The position numbers and the translations under genes are program-made. The notes under the pieces are model-generated. The model searched no databases and had not been told where the DNA came from. It worked only from the letters and a program-made list of their open reading frames with translations. From Modestobacter sp. VKM Ac-2977 (lineage in GTDB: Bacteria > Actinomycetota > Actinomycetes > Mycobacteriales > Geodermatophilaceae), in the NCBI RefSeq assembly GCF_026968045.1, contig NZ_JAPVBQ010000002.1, forward strand, positions 980,933-1,044,932: a stretch of DNA of 64,000 nt. The letters run 5' to 3'. This document shows positions 25,501-33,623 of this stretch, piece by piece (position 1 is the first letter of the stretch; each line of letters opens with the position of its first letter).

Positions 25501-25917
25501 GGCCTGGTGGTGTCACTGCTGACCAACGGCGGGGACATGCTGGACGTCTACGCCGACCTCTACCGCGAGGTGTTCGCCGAGCTGGCCGGGGTGACCATGG
25601 CCGACCGCCTGCAGCCGCCCGCCGAACCGCCGGCCGTGGACCTCGCCCGCCACGTGGGCTGCTACGAGCGGAGCTCGGTGCAGACGGAGGTGTTCGAGCG
25701 TGACGGCGGGCTGGTGCTGCGCCAGACCGCGGTCGGCGCCGTGGCCGAGGCGACCGGGCAGCCGGTGCAGGAGCACGAGCTCGTGCCGGTGTCCGACGGA
25801 CTGTTCGCGATGCGCGCCCCGGGTACCCAGGGCTGGACGGCGGTCACGTTCTACCAACTGGCCGACGGCAGCGCGTACGTGCACTCCGGCGGCCGCGCCA
25901 ACCCGAGGAAGGGCTGA
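22576..25917 (+). CDS. S9 prolyl-oligopeptidase fused to S12 beta-lactamase-fold domain
   Basis: 1113-residue two-enzyme fusion. Residues 1-390 are a TolB/WD40-like propeller with SPDG repeats; residues 400-650 are an S9 alpha/beta hydrolase with Ser508 (GYSYGGF), Asp587 (HGGADERCP) and His619 (GGSHLF). From residue 655 a complete S12 serine hydrolase follows: Ser713-x-x-Lys716 (SITK), Tyr805-Cys-Asn807 and an HDG motif at 954-956. S9 enzymes remove short peptides or acyl-amino acids; S12 relatives include D-aminopeptidases and D-stereospecific peptide hydrolases. No signal peptide is present, so it should act in the cytoplasm on imported peptides. A 204-base stretch is identical to the stand-alone S12 gene at 39996. 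First gene of an operon with the M20, GNAT and racemase genes (6-base gap to the next). Confidence 0.9.
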   Translation: MGRPLALEDVHALQLPGEPTVSPDGRAVVYVLRTTDTAADADRYALWRVRAAADGWGAPAPLTRGTADTSPAFSPAGDRVAFLRRGDGPAQLHLLAVDGGEAEQVTDLPAGAGAPVWSPDGDRIAFTAPVPPADPDEHAPLSTTRIGYKADGAGLLRGVRQHLHVLDLANGEVRQLTSGDWHAGRPAWSPDGTRLAFAAATDPDADLTHRTPAHVVDVAGGPPRRVGDGLGLTGPMVWTADGEALLVTGQPTVAVDHTGLLLQPLDAVPAERDLAAPLDRNVMPGGPGYPGGLPQLTRDGAEVVFCVRDRGCSHVYATSVDGSGTPRPVLTGADVVVSGLSVAGEADVAAVVLADPASYGEVGVVDLRSGTVTRLTTYTAASLPEVALVQPQPRTFTVHDGTPVHGWLLVDPATPQPAPLLVDVHGGPHNAWSPVADAAHPYHQALVAAGWAVLLVNPRGSDGYGRAFLTGAVGGWGTADERDFLDPVDQLVAEGVADPARLVLTGYSYGGFMTCWLTGRTDRFAAAIAGGVVADLTSMTGTSDAGEVLALEYGDPVTDPAAVRALSPITNVHRVRTPTLVLHGGADERCPVGQAEQWFTALRTQRVPTELVLFPGGSHLFILDGRPSHRVGYSRRLIAWAQQHGNSRPVLDAAHWQRRLDELATAHRIPGAVLAIRRVTPGADDELVEAATGVLNKATGVEVTTDSVFQIGSITKVWTTTLVMQLVDEGKLDLDAPLVEVLPELQLGDPDVAKQVTMRHLLTHTSGIDGDVFTDTGRGDDCIERYVAALGDVAQSHPLGATFSYCNSGFTLVGRVVEVLTGTTWDAALRERVIEPLGLTHTSTLPEEAILHRAAVGHIATEPGTEPQPSPTWLLPRSLGPAGLVNATARDVTAFAAAHLRGGVAADGSRLLSAESAAAMTTAQTALPDTWSLGDSWGLGWIRFDWHGARLHGHDGGTLGQGAFLRVLPGERPGEGLVVSLLTNGGDMLDVYADLYREVFAELAGVTMADRLQPPAEPPAVDLARHVGCYERSSVQTEVFERDGGLVLRQTAVGAVAEATGQPVQEHELVPVSDGLFAMRAPGTQGWTAVTFYQLADGSAYVHSGGRANPRKG

Positions 25918-25923
25918 ACACCG

Positions 25924-27114
25924 GTGACCCACCTGCTCCCGCACGACGTCCGACCCACCGAGTTCGACGCGCTGCTGCCGGCGATGCTGGCCGACCTCGA
26001 GGAGCTGGTGACCGTCGAGTCGCCCTCGGCCGACCCGGCCGCGGTGGCCGCCGGTGCGGCCCGGGTGGCCCGGCTGGGCGCGCAGGCGCTGGGGGCGGAG
26101 CCGGAGGTGCTCCTGCACGAGGGCTGCACGCACCTGCGCTGGCGGCTCGGTGCGGGCCCCCGCCGGGTGCTGCTGCTCTGTCACCAGGACACGGTCTGGC
26201 CACTGGGCACCCTGGCGGAGATCCCGTGGTCGGTGACCGACGGGGTGGTGCGCGGCCCGGGCTGCTTCGACATGAAGGCCGGCATCGTGCTGGCCTTCAC
26301 CGCGCTGGCCGGCCTGCAGGCCGCGGGCGAGGACCTGGACGGGGTGACCGTGCTGGTCACCGGGGACGAGGAGATCGGCTCCCCGACGTCGGCCGACCTG
26401 ATCCGGGCCGAGGCCGCCGGCTGCGCCGCGGTGCTGGTACTGGAGGCCAGCGCCGACGGCGGTGCGCTCAAGACCGGCCGGAAGGGCGCCTCGATGTACG
26501 ACCTGCAGGTGACCGGTCGGGCCGCCCACGCCGGGCTGGAACCGGAGAAGGGCATCAGCAGCACCGTCGAGCTCGCCCACCAGGTGCTGGCGATCGCCGA
26601 CCTGGCCGACCCGGCGCTGGGCACCACGGTCACCCCGACGGTGCTCACCTCGGGCACCACCACGAACACCGTCCCGGCCACCGGCCGGCTCAGCGTCGAC
26701 GTCCGGGCACTCACCGCCGCCGAGCAGGAACGGGTCGACGCCGGGATGCGCGCGCTGACACCGCAGCTGCCCGGTGCGGTCCTCGAGCTGCGCGGCGGGA
26801 TCAACCGGCCGCCGCTGGAGGAGACCGCCTCGGCCGGGCTGTTCGCGCTGGCCACGGCGGTGTCGGCCCGGCTGGGCCTGCCGGCGCCGGCCGGGGTCAC
26901 CGTCGGGGGCGCCTCCGACGGGAACTTCACCGCCGGCATCGGGGTGCCCACGCTGGACGGGCTCGGTGCGGTCGGCGGCGGGGCGCACGCCGTCGACGAG
27001 CACGTGCTGGCCGACCAGCTCCCCGGCCGGGCCGCGCTCCTCGCCGGCCTGGTGCGGGCGGTGCTGGACGGCGGGGGCCTTGGCGTCCCGGACGAAGAGC
27101 GCCCCGGTGAATGA
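25924..27114 (+). CDS. M20 family metallohydrolase (CPG2-like)
   Basis: 396-residue M20 zinc hydrolase. The binuclear site is complete: His87 with Asp89 (CHQDTVW), Asp116 (CFDMKAG), Glu149-Glu150 (GDEEIGS; the first is the catalytic base), Glu174 (LEASADG) and His355 (GGGAHAVDEH). The dimerisation lid domain lies at about residues 185-295. M20 enzymes of this type remove acyl groups or C-terminal residues; in the Geobacillus D- to L-amino-acid pathway an M20 enzyme hydrolyses N-succinyl-L-amino acids. The position next to a GNAT and a racemase supports that role here. GTG at 25924 follows the upstream stop by six bases. Confidence 0.88.
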   Translation: MTHLLPHDVRPTEFDALLPAMLADLEELVTVESPSADPAAVAAGAARVARLGAQALGAEPEVLLHEGCTHLRWRLGAGPRRVLLLCHQDTVWPLGTLAEIPWSVTDGVVRGPGCFDMKAGIVLAFTALAGLQAAGEDLDGVTVLVTGDEEIGSPTSADLIRAEAAGCAAVLVLEASADGGALKTGRKGASMYDLQVTGRAAHAGLEPEKGISSTVELAHQVLAIADLADPALGTTVTPTVLTSGTTTNTVPATGRLSVDVRALTAAEQERVDAGMRALTPQLPGAVLELRGGINRPPLEETASAGLFALATAVSARLGLPAPAGVTVGGASDGNFTAGIGVPTLDGLGAVGGGAHAVDEHVLADQLPGRAALLAGLVRAVLDGGGLGVPDEERPGE

Positions 27115-27154
27115 GCACCCCGCACCAAGCCCGGCCGGGTCCACCGCACCGACC

Positions 27155-28123
27155 ATGGGCGGTGTGACCGACCTGATCGCCGGGACCCCGCTGCCCCTGC
27201 CCGCCGCCGGGCCGGGTGGTCAGGGTGCGGCCCGCGCCGGCGCCGACGCCGCCTCGGTCGTCGCCGCGGAGGCCGCCGCCGCCTCGGGGGTGCGGGTCGC
27301 CGCGCTCACCGACCTGGCCGACCTGCGGGCCGTCCAGGCGCTCTTCGACTCCATCTGGCACCCGGCCCCGGACAACCCGCCGGTGACCGTCGAGCTGATG
27401 CGGGCGCTGACCAAGGCCGGCAACCCGCTGTTCGGTGCGTACGCCGACGGCCAGCTGGTCGGGGCCTGCGTGGCCTTCTTCGCCGCCCCGTCGGGCAGCG
27501 CCCTGCACAGTCACGTCACCGGGGTCGCGCCATCGGCGCAGCGACGCAGCGTCGGCCGGGCGCTGAAGCTGCACCAGCGGGCGTGGGCACTGCAGCACGG
27601 CCTCGACCGGATCAGCTGGACCTTCGACCCGCTCGTCCGGCGCAACGCCTGGTTCAACCTGGGCCGGCTGGCCGCCACCCCCGTGGAGTACCTGCCGGAC
27701 TTCTACGGCCCGATGGCCGACACGATCAACGCCTCCGACCAGTCCGACCGGCTGCTCACCTGTTGGTCGTTGGAGGCCCCCGCGGTGGTGCGGGCGGTCG
27801 CCGGCCAGCCGGTGGACGTCGACCTGCCCGCCCTGCTGGCCGCCGGCGCGGCCGCCGTCCTGACCGTGGGCCCCGGCGGGCGCCCGGAGGCCCGGCCCGG
27901 GACGCCGGGGGTGCCCGCGCTGATCGCCGTCCCGGCCGACGTCGAGACACTGCGTGCCCGCGATGCCGCGCTGGCCGCGGAGTGGCGCGTGGCCGTGCGC
28001 GCCGCCCTCGGCGGTGCGCTGACCGCAGGAGCCCGCGTGCGGGGGTTCGCCCGCGAGGGCTGGTACGTCGTCGACGGCCCGGGTCTGCCCGGCGCCCCTG
28101 AGGCCGGGAGGGCCACACCGTGA
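27155..28123 (+). CDS. COG3375-type GNAT, candidate D-amino-acid N-succinyltransferase
   Basis: 322-residue GNAT protein of the larger COG3375 type. The core runs from VRVAALTDLADLRAVQALFDSIW (near residue 47) through GAYADGQLVGACVAFF to HSHVTGVAPSAQRRSVGRALKLHQ, the acyl-CoA loop. ISWTFDPLVRRNAWFNLGRL is a strong signature of the COG3375 group. Genes of this group sit beside N-succinylamino-acid racemases in several bacteria and can succinylate D-amino acids from succinyl-CoA. Here it overlaps the racemase gene by four bases (GTGA), so the two are translationally coupled. ATG at 27155 is used; a GTG nine bases later is possible. Acyl donor and acceptor are inferred from context. Confidence 0.8.
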   Translation: MGGVTDLIAGTPLPLPAAGPGGQGAARAGADAASVVAAEAAAASGVRVAALTDLADLRAVQALFDSIWHPAPDNPPVTVELMRALTKAGNPLFGAYADGQLVGACVAFFAAPSGSALHSHVTGVAPSAQRRSVGRALKLHQRAWALQHGLDRISWTFDPLVRRNAWFNLGRLAATPVEYLPDFYGPMADTINASDQSDRLLTCWSLEAPAVVRAVAGQPVDVDLPALLAAGAAAVLTVGPGGRPEARPGTPGVPALIAVPADVETLRARDAALAAEWRVAVRAALGGALTAGARVRGFAREGWYVVDGPGLPGAPEAGRATP

Positions 28124-29226
28124 AGCTCGAGGCCGTGGAACTGCGCCGGATCCGGATGCCGTTGGTCGCACCGTTCCGCACGTCGTTCGGCAGTCAGACC
28201 GCCCGCGACATCCTGCTGGTGCGGGCGCGGACCGACGTGGCGGAGGGCTGGGGCGAGTGCGCCGCGCTGCCGGACCCGCGTTACTCCGCCGAGTACGTCG
28301 ACGGCGTCGCCGACGTGCTGCGCCGGTTCTTCCTGCCGGCCGTCGCCGCGGCGACGGACCTCGACGCCAACGCCGTCGGCCGGGTGCTGTCGCCGTTCCT
28401 GGGTCACTTCATGGCCAAGGCTGCGTTGGAGACCGCCGTCCTGGACGCCGAGCTGCGTGCGGACGGGCGCTCCTTCGGCTCGTTCCTGGGCGCAGCGGTC
28501 GACCGGGTGCCCTGTGGGGTCTCGGTCGGGATCATGGACTCGATCCCGGAGCTGCTCGACGCGGTCGGTGGCTACCTGGACCAGGGCTACCTGCGGATCA
28601 AGCTCAAGATCGAGCCGGGCTGGGACGTCGAGCCGGTCCGCGCGGTCCGGGAGCGCTTCGGCGACGTGGCGCTGCAGGTCGACGCCAACACCGCCTACGC
28701 CGTCTCCGATGCCCGACACCTGGCCCGACTGGACCCCTTCGAGCTGCTGCTGATCGAGCAGCCGCTGGACGAGGACGACGTGCTCGGCCACGCCGAGCTG
28801 GCCCGCACGGTGCGCACGCCGATCTGCCTGGACGAGTCGATCACCTCGGCCCGCTCGGCCGCGGCGGCGATCCGGCTGGGCGCCTGCTCGATCGTGAACG
28901 TGAAGCCCGCCCGGGTCGGCGGGTACCTGGAGGCCCGGCGGGTCCACGACGTGTGCGCCGCGCACGGCGTGCCGGTGTGGTGCGGCGGGATGCTGGAGAC
29001 CGGGCTGGGCCGGGCCGCCAACGTGGCACTGGCCGCGCTGCCGAACTTCACGCTGCCCGGGGACACCTCGGCCTCCGACCGGTACTACGCCACCGACATC
29101 ACCCCGCCGTTCCGGCTCGACGACGGGCACCTGCGGGTGCCCACCGGCCCCGGCCTCGGGGTGGAACCCGACGCCGCGCTGCTGGAGGAGGTCACCACCT
29201 CGGTGGAGGAGATCGACCTGCGCTGA
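28120..29226 (+). CDS. Enolase-superfamily N-acylamino-acid racemase / OSBS-like
   Basis: 368-residue enolase-superfamily enzyme of the MenC/N-succinylamino-acid racemase group. The full catalytic set is present: the Lys161-x-Lys163 pair (RIKLKI), metal ligands Asp188 (QVDAN), Glu213 (LIEQP) and Asp238 (CLDES), and Lys262 (VNVKPARVGG). Numbering and spacing match the Amycolatopsis racemase almost exactly. The family can act as o-succinylbenzoate synthase or as racemase; no other menaquinone gene is nearby, while a GNAT and an M20 hydrolase are, so racemisation of N-acyl amino acids is the better call. GTG at 28120 overlaps the GNAT stop. A perfect palindrome begins eight bases after its stop. 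Confidence 0.88.
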   Translation: MKLEAVELRRIRMPLVAPFRTSFGSQTARDILLVRARTDVAEGWGECAALPDPRYSAEYVDGVADVLRRFFLPAVAAATDLDANAVGRVLSPFLGHFMAKAALETAVLDAELRADGRSFGSFLGAAVDRVPCGVSVGIMDSIPELLDAVGGYLDQGYLRIKLKIEPGWDVEPVRAVRERFGDVALQVDANTAYAVSDARHLARLDPFELLLIEQPLDEDDVLGHAELARTVRTPICLDESITSARSAAAAIRLGACSIVNVKPARVGGYLEARRVHDVCAAHGVPVWCGGMLETGLGRAANVALAALPNFTLPGDTSASDRYYATDITPPFRLDDGHLRVPTGPGLGVEPDAALLEEVTTSVEEIDLR

Positions 29227-29233
29227 CCGCACC

Positions 29234-29253
29234 GTTCGTCCGGCCGGACGAAC
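29234..29253. promoter_or_regulatory. Shared palindrome upstream of the pucR-type gene
   Basis: GTTCGTCCGGCCGGACGAAC is a perfect 20-bp palindrome with no loop, between the racemase stop and the regulator's promoter (-10 at 29306). The absence of a loop favours an operator over a terminator. It shares its core with sites at 22524, 38389 and 39901. Confidence 0.65.
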
Positions 29254-29305
29254 CGGGCACCCCCGGGTCGTGCGGGAGGACTGTCCAGGCGACTGCCGCC
29301 GCCCC

Positions 29306-29311
29306 TAGGGT
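29306..29311 (+). promoter_or_regulatory. -10 box of the leaderless pucR-type gene
   Basis: TAGGGT ends seven bases before the GTG at 29319, the spacing of a leaderless transcript. The -35 is weak. The box supports both the start choice and independent transcription of the regulator. Confidence 0.5.
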
Positions 29312-29318
29312 CGGCCCG

Positions 29319-31013
29319 GTGAGCCTGCCTGCGAGCTCGGTCCCGGGTCTGTCCACGCTCGCCGCTGCCCCGGCGGCGGCGCACCGGGCCAGCCTCGGTC
29401 ACGTCCTGGACCACCTGGGCACCACCCTGCTCGAGGTGGCGGCCGGCGACCCGACGGCCGATCTGGCCGAGCAGGGCGTCGGCGGGCTGGTCATCCACGA
29501 CCCGGTCGACCCCCCGGCGCTGCCCTCCCGGGCGCTGGTGCTGGGCGTCGGCGTGCACGAGCCGGACGCCGTCCTGGACCTGCTGGAGCAGACCGCCGCC
29601 GCCGGCGGGGCCGGGCTGGTCGTGCGGGCGCCGGCGCCGGCCGACCCACGGATCTCCGCGGTCGCCGAGCGCACCGGCACCGTGCTGCTCGCACTGACCC
29701 GCGGCGCCAGCTGGAACCAGCTGGCCACCCTGGTCCGCTCGCTGCTCGGCGAGGGCGGGGTGGGGACCGCGGGGTCGGAGTCGCTGGGCGGGGTGCCGGG
29801 CGGGGACCTGTTCGCCCTCGCCAACGCGATCGCCTCGCTGCTGGACGCGCCGGTGACCATCGAGGACCGCAGCTCGCACATCCTCGCCTTCTCCGGCCGC
29901 CAGGACGAGGCCGACGAGTCGCGCATCCAGACCATCCTCGGCCGCCAGGTGCCCGACCGGTTCACCCGCCGGCTCGAGGCTCACGGGGTGTTCCGGCAGC
30001 TGTACGCCACCGACCGCCCGGTGTGGATGGCGCCGGAGGTGCTCGGGATGCCGGAGGTGACCATCGCCCGGGTGGCGGTCGCGGTGCGGGCCGGCGACGA
30101 GATCCTCGGCACCATCTGGGCCGCCGTCGACGAGCCGCTGGACCCCTCGCGCGAGCGCAGCCTGGTCGACGCGGCGAAGCTGGTCGCCCTGCACCTGTTG
30201 CGGATGCGGGCCGGTGCCGACGTGGAGCGGCGGCTGGCCAGCGAGCTGGTCGCCACGGCGCTGGAGGGCGGGCCGGGCACGGTGGACGCGCTGAGCCGGC
30301 TGGGGCTGGCCGACCGGCCGCTGATCGTGCTGGCGATGGGGCTGACCGAGAACACCGACGAGCACGGCACCCTGACCCTGGCCCGGCGCGAGGCCGAGCG
30401 GCAGCGCTCTGCGGACGCGCTGGCCGTGCACCTGACCGCGCTGCACCCCGGCTCCGTCGTCGCCCTGGTCGGCGGGGTCTGCTACGGCGTCCTGCCGGTC
30501 GGGGCGGACGCACCGACGGCGGACGTGCGGGCCGCCGCGGTGGCCACCGAGTTCCTGCAGCGCACCGGTGGCCGGGTGCCCGGGATGATCGGCGTGGGCA
30601 CCGTCGCCCTCGACGTCTCGGCGCTGACCCGCTCCCGGGACGCCGCCGACCGGGCTCTGCGGGTGCTGCGCAACGGCACCACCTCGCGCCGGGTGGCCCG
30701 CGCCAGCGACGTGCACATCGAGTCGCTGATGCTGCAGCTGGCCGACCTGGCCGCCGCTGAGGGGCACCAGGCCTCGGGGCCGGTCGCCCGGCTCGCCGAG
30801 TACGACGCCGCGCACCGCGCCCAGCTGGTGGAGACGCTGCGCGCCTGGCTGGACGCCTTCGGGGACGCGATCGCCGCCTCCGCGAAGGTGCACGTGCACC
30901 CCAACACCTTCCGCTACCGACTGCGCCGGATCGCCGAGGTCGGCGGGATCGACCTGGGCGACGCCGACTCCCGGTTCGCCGCGATGCTGGAGCTGCGGCT
31001 GCTGCGCTGGTGA
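29319..31013 (+). CDS. PucR/CdaR-type transcriptional regulator
   Basis: 564-residue regulator of the PucR family. Residues 1-150 form the N-terminal PucR ligand domain (LGHVLDHLGTTLLEVAAGD, VGGLVIHDP). A GAF-like middle part (LFALANAIASLLDAPVTIEDRSS) and a long linker follow. The C-terminal HTH_30 domain is clear (LVETLRAWLDAFGDAIAASA; HVHPNTFRYRLRRIAEVGGI; ending ELRLLRW). Such proteins respond to nitrogen compounds or catabolic substrates and often activate neighbouring operons. The start is GTG at 29319, fixed by a leaderless -10. A palindrome 66 bases upstream recurs before the other operons of this locus, so this protein is the natural candidate for its regulator. Confidence 0.88.
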   Translation: MSLPASSVPGLSTLAAAPAAAHRASLGHVLDHLGTTLLEVAAGDPTADLAEQGVGGLVIHDPVDPPALPSRALVLGVGVHEPDAVLDLLEQTAAAGGAGLVVRAPAPADPRISAVAERTGTVLLALTRGASWNQLATLVRSLLGEGGVGTAGSESLGGVPGGDLFALANAIASLLDAPVTIEDRSSHILAFSGRQDEADESRIQTILGRQVPDRFTRRLEAHGVFRQLYATDRPVWMAPEVLGMPEVTIARVAVAVRAGDEILGTIWAAVDEPLDPSRERSLVDAAKLVALHLLRMRAGADVERRLASELVATALEGGPGTVDALSRLGLADRPLIVLAMGLTENTDEHGTLTLARREAERQRSADALAVHLTALHPGSVVALVGGVCYGVLPVGADAPTADVRAAAVATEFLQRTGGRVPGMIGVGTVALDVSALTRSRDAADRALRVLRNGTTSRRVARASDVHIESLMLQLADLAAAEGHQASGPVARLAEYDAAHRAQLVETLRAWLDAFGDAIAASAKVHVHPNTFRYRLRRIAEVGGIDLGDADSRFAAMLELRLLRW

Positions 31014-31034
31014 CCGGCGCCTGGTGACGGGGGC

Positions 31035-31997
31035 TCAGCCGGCCACCGCGCGGGCGAAGCGCGCCGACCACTCCGCGAGCCGCTCCCGCAGCTCGTCCGG
31101 GGCGACCACGCTGAACTCCGCCCGGGTGGCACCGAGCACCAGGGCCGGCCAGTCCAGGTCGTCGGTCTCCAGGTGCAGCCGGCAGCGGTCCGGGCCCTCG
31201 TCGGTGACCCGCACCCACCGACCGACCCGGTCGCGGACGACCGCCGCCGGGGCCTCGACCACCGCCTCCACGACGGTCGGCGTCCGGAACTGGTCCATGC
31301 CCGCCCGGACGAATGCGGCGGCGTCCTCGGCCGGTAGCGGTCGCGGGGCGAACCGGGCCCCGGTGCCCCGCAGCCCGGACATCCGGTCCAGCCGGAAGGT
31401 GCGCCAGTCACCACGGGACGGGTCGTAGGCGACGAGGTACCAGCGGCGGCCCAGCGGCACGAGCCGGTGCGGCTCCACCAGCCGGTCCGCCGGTGGTCTC
31501 CCTGCCGCGGTGTAGGTGAACTCCAGCCGCTCGGTCTCCCGGCAGGCCTGGGCGGCCGCCACCAGCACGCCCGGGTCGACCGCGGGGCCGCCGTCGGACC
31601 AGGGTGGGGCGGGCACGGTCATCGCCCGCAGCGCCTCCACCCGGCGGCGCAGCCGGGCGGGCAGCACCGGCAGCACCTTCGTCAGGGCCCGCACCGAGGG
31701 CTCGGCCATCCCGGCACCCGCCCCGGCCGCCGCGGCCTGCAGCCCCACGGTGAGCGCCATGGCCTCGTCGTCGTCGAGCACCAGCGGCGGCAGCGCGGCC
31801 CCGGCGGCCAGCCGGTAGCCGCCGTCCACCCCGGGACGGGCCTCCACCGGGTAGCCGAGCTCACGCAGCCGGTCCACGTCCCGGCGCAGCGTCCGCAGCG
31901 AGACGCCCAACCGGCCGGCCAGCTCGGCGCCGGCCCAGTCACGGCGGCCCTGCATCAGCGAGAGCAGGCGCAACGCACGGGAGGTGGGGTCGACCAT
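31035..31997 (-). CDS. WYL-domain transcriptional regulator (YafY-like)
   Basis: 320-residue regulator with an N-terminal HTH_11 winged helix (LGVSLRTLRRDVDRLRELGYPVEARPG pattern, residues 30-56), a linker, a WYL domain (RLEFTYTAAGRP, PHRLVPLGRRWYLVAYD near residues 160-200) and a C-terminal extension (WCX) domain. WYL domains bind nucleotides, nucleic acids or other small ligands. The start is ATG at 31997. It diverges from the DinB gene with 93 bases between the starts, a common arrangement in which the WYL protein controls the divergent gene. It does not look functionally tied to the surrounding peptide locus. Confidence 0.9.
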   Translation of the reverse strand: MVDPTSRALRLLSLMQGRRDWAGAELAGRLGVSLRTLRRDVDRLRELGYPVEARPGVDGGYRLAAGAALPPLVLDDDEAMALTVGLQAAAAGAGAGMAEPSVRALTKVLPVLPARLRRRVEALRAMTVPAPPWSDGGPAVDPGVLVAAAQACRETERLEFTYTAAGRPPADRLVEPHRLVPLGRRWYLVAYDPSRGDWRTFRLDRMSGLRGTGARFAPRPLPAEDAAAFVRAGMDQFRTPTVVEAVVEAPAAVVRDRVGRWVRVTDEGPDRCRLHLETDDLDWPALVLGATRAEFSVVAPDELRERLAEWSARFARAVAG

Positions 31998-32090
31998 GCG
32001 CTGAGACTGCCATCCATCGCGGACAGGATCTGGCACCGATGCCCGGCAGCCTCGTCGGTACGAGATCCCATCGACGAGAGGGCACACCCG

Positions 32091-32624
32091 ATGACCACCA
32101 CCCGAATCACCACCCCCACGCCTGTCACCGGCGAGCGGGCCGACCTGCTCGAGTCGCTCGCCAAGCACCGCTGGTTCCTGGCGTACACGGTGCAGGGGCT
32201 GACCGACGAGCAGGCCCGGCTGCGGCCCACCGCCAGCGAGCTGACCCTGGGCGGCCTGCTGAAGCACGTCACCGCCATGGAACGGATGTGGGCGGAGTTC
32301 ATGGTGACCGGCCCGGCCACCTTCCCGGCGTTCGACGAGTCGTCGGCGGAGGAGTGGGCCCAGGAGTTCGTGATGGGCCCGGACGAGACGCTGGCCGGGC
32401 TGCTCGCCGACGCCGCCGCGGTCGCCCAGCGCACCGACGAGCTGGTCCGGACCCTGCCGAGCCTGGACGTCGCACACGAACTGCCGCCGGCGCCGTGGTT
32501 CGACCCGGGCGCCCGGTGGTCCGCCCGCCGGGTGGTGCTCCACCTGATCGCCGAGACCGCGCAGCACGCCGGCCACGCCGACGTCCTGCGCGAGACCATC
32601 GACGGCCAGAAGTCGATGGGCTGA
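32091..32624 (+). CDS. DinB family protein
   Basis: 177-residue four-helix-bundle DinB/YfiT-like protein. The metal-binding His residues are visible in GGLLKHVTAMERMW (near residues 51-64) and HLIAETAQHAGHADVLRE (near residues 151-168). Members are thiol-dependent transferases or metal-dependent hydrolases; in actinobacteria many use mycothiol. ATG at 32091 has GAGAGGG upstream. It is probably controlled by the divergent WYL regulator. The substrate is unknown. Confidence 0.88.
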   Translation: MTTTRITTPTPVTGERADLLESLAKHRWFLAYTVQGLTDEQARLRPTASELTLGGLLKHVTAMERMWAEFMVTGPATFPAFDESSAEEWAQEFVMGPDETLAGLLADAAAVAQRTDELVRTLPSLDVAHELPPAPWFDPGARWSARRVVLHLIAETAQHAGHADVLRETIDGQKSMG

Positions 32625-32645
32625 CCGAGGGCCGGCGCACGCCGG

Positions 32646-33623
32646 TCAGCTGGTGCGACCGGCCACTGGCTCGTGCGCCGGCGCGAAGTGGCAGGCGGTG
32701 GCGTGCCGGTGGTCGGCCGTCGGCTCGGTGGTCCGGCACACCTCCCGCTCCGGGTGGACGAGCGGCCCGATCGGGCAGCGCGGGTGGTACCGGCACCCCG
32801 GTGGCGGGGCGTGCGGGTCGGCGGGCTCCGCGGCCGCCACCGCCGCCGGCGTCGGGTCGGGGGCGGGCCGGTCCGACCGGGCGTGCGCGGAGTCGGGCAC
32901 GGCTGCGAGCAGGTCCCGGGTGTAGGGGTGCTGCGGGTCGGCGAGCACCTGCTCGGCCGGCCCGTGCTCCACGATGCGGCCCAGGTACATCACGGCGATC
33001 TCGCTGGCCACGTACCGGACGACGGCCAGGTTGTGCGAGATGAACAACATCGAGGTGCCCAGTTCCCGCTGCAGCCGGCGCACCAGGTTCAGCACCGTGC
33101 CCTGGATGGAGACGTCGAGCGCGGAGGTGATCTCGTCGGCGACGACCACCGCGGGCCGGGCGGCCAGCGCGCGGGCCAGCGCCACCCGCTGCCGCTGACC
33201 GCCGGACAGCTGGCCGGGGTAGGCGCCGGCCCGGGCCGGGTCCAGCTCGACCAGGTCCAGCAGCCGGGCCACCTCACGCCGCCGCTCGGCCGAGCGGACC
33301 CCGCGCGGCACCGCCTCGGCGACGCTGTCCCCGATCGTCATCCGCGGGTCGAGCGAGGAGTACGGGTCCTGGAAGACCATCTGCACCGGCCGGGGGCCCG
33401 ATCCGTGCCGCAGCGGCTCCCCGTCGAGCAGGATCCGGCCCCCGGACAGCGGCGTGAGGCCCACGGCGGCCCGCGCCAGCGTCGACTTGCCCGAGCCGGA
33501 CTCCCCCACCAGCCCGACGACGGCGCCGTCCGGCACGGTGAGGCTGACCCGGTCGACGGCGGTCATCGCCCGCTGCCGGGAGCCGTACCGGACGCTCACG
33601 TCGTCGAACCGCAGCTCGCTCAT
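32646..33623 (-). CDS. Peptide ABC transporter ATP-binding protein (DppF/OppF type)
   Basis: 325-residue ABC ATPase. Walker A GESGSGKST (near residues 39-47), Q loop VFQDPYSSLDP, signature LSGGQRQR, Walker B VVVADEI and switch His in FISHNL are all intact. The C-terminal oligopeptide-transporter domain carries the expected cysteines (CRYHPRCP, CRTTEP), which in some members bind an iron-sulfur cluster. It is the last gene of the importer operon and overlaps the permease-ATPase fusion by four bases. It pairs with the fused ATPase to drive uptake. Confidence 0.93.
   Translation of the reverse strand: MSELRFDDVSVRYGSRQRAMTAVDRVSLTVPDGAVVGLVGESGSGKSTLARAAVGLTPLSGGRILLDGEPLRHGSGPRPVQMVFQDPYSSLDPRMTIGDSVAEAVPRGVRSAERRREVARLLDLVELDPARAGAYPGQLSGGQRQRVALARALAARPAVVVADEITSALDVSIQGTVLNLVRRLQRELGTSMLFISHNLAVVRYVASEIAVMYLGRIVEHGPAEQVLADPQHPYTRDLLAAVPDSAHARSDRPAPDPTPAAVAAAEPADPHAPPPGCRYHPRCPIGPLVHPEREVCRTTEPTADHRHATACHFAPAHEPVAGRTS

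Noticed and set aside
28120-29226. Menaquinone-pathway o-succinylbenzoate synthase (menC)
   Set aside because: The active site allows it, but no other men gene is nearby and the gene is coupled to a GNAT and near an M20 hydrolase, so a racemase role is preferred. It cannot be settled from sequence alone.
29234-29253. Palindrome read as a terminator for the racemase operon
   Set aside because: It is a perfect palindrome without a loop, and related copies occur before other operons where no gene has just ended, so an operator fits better. A dual role is not excluded.
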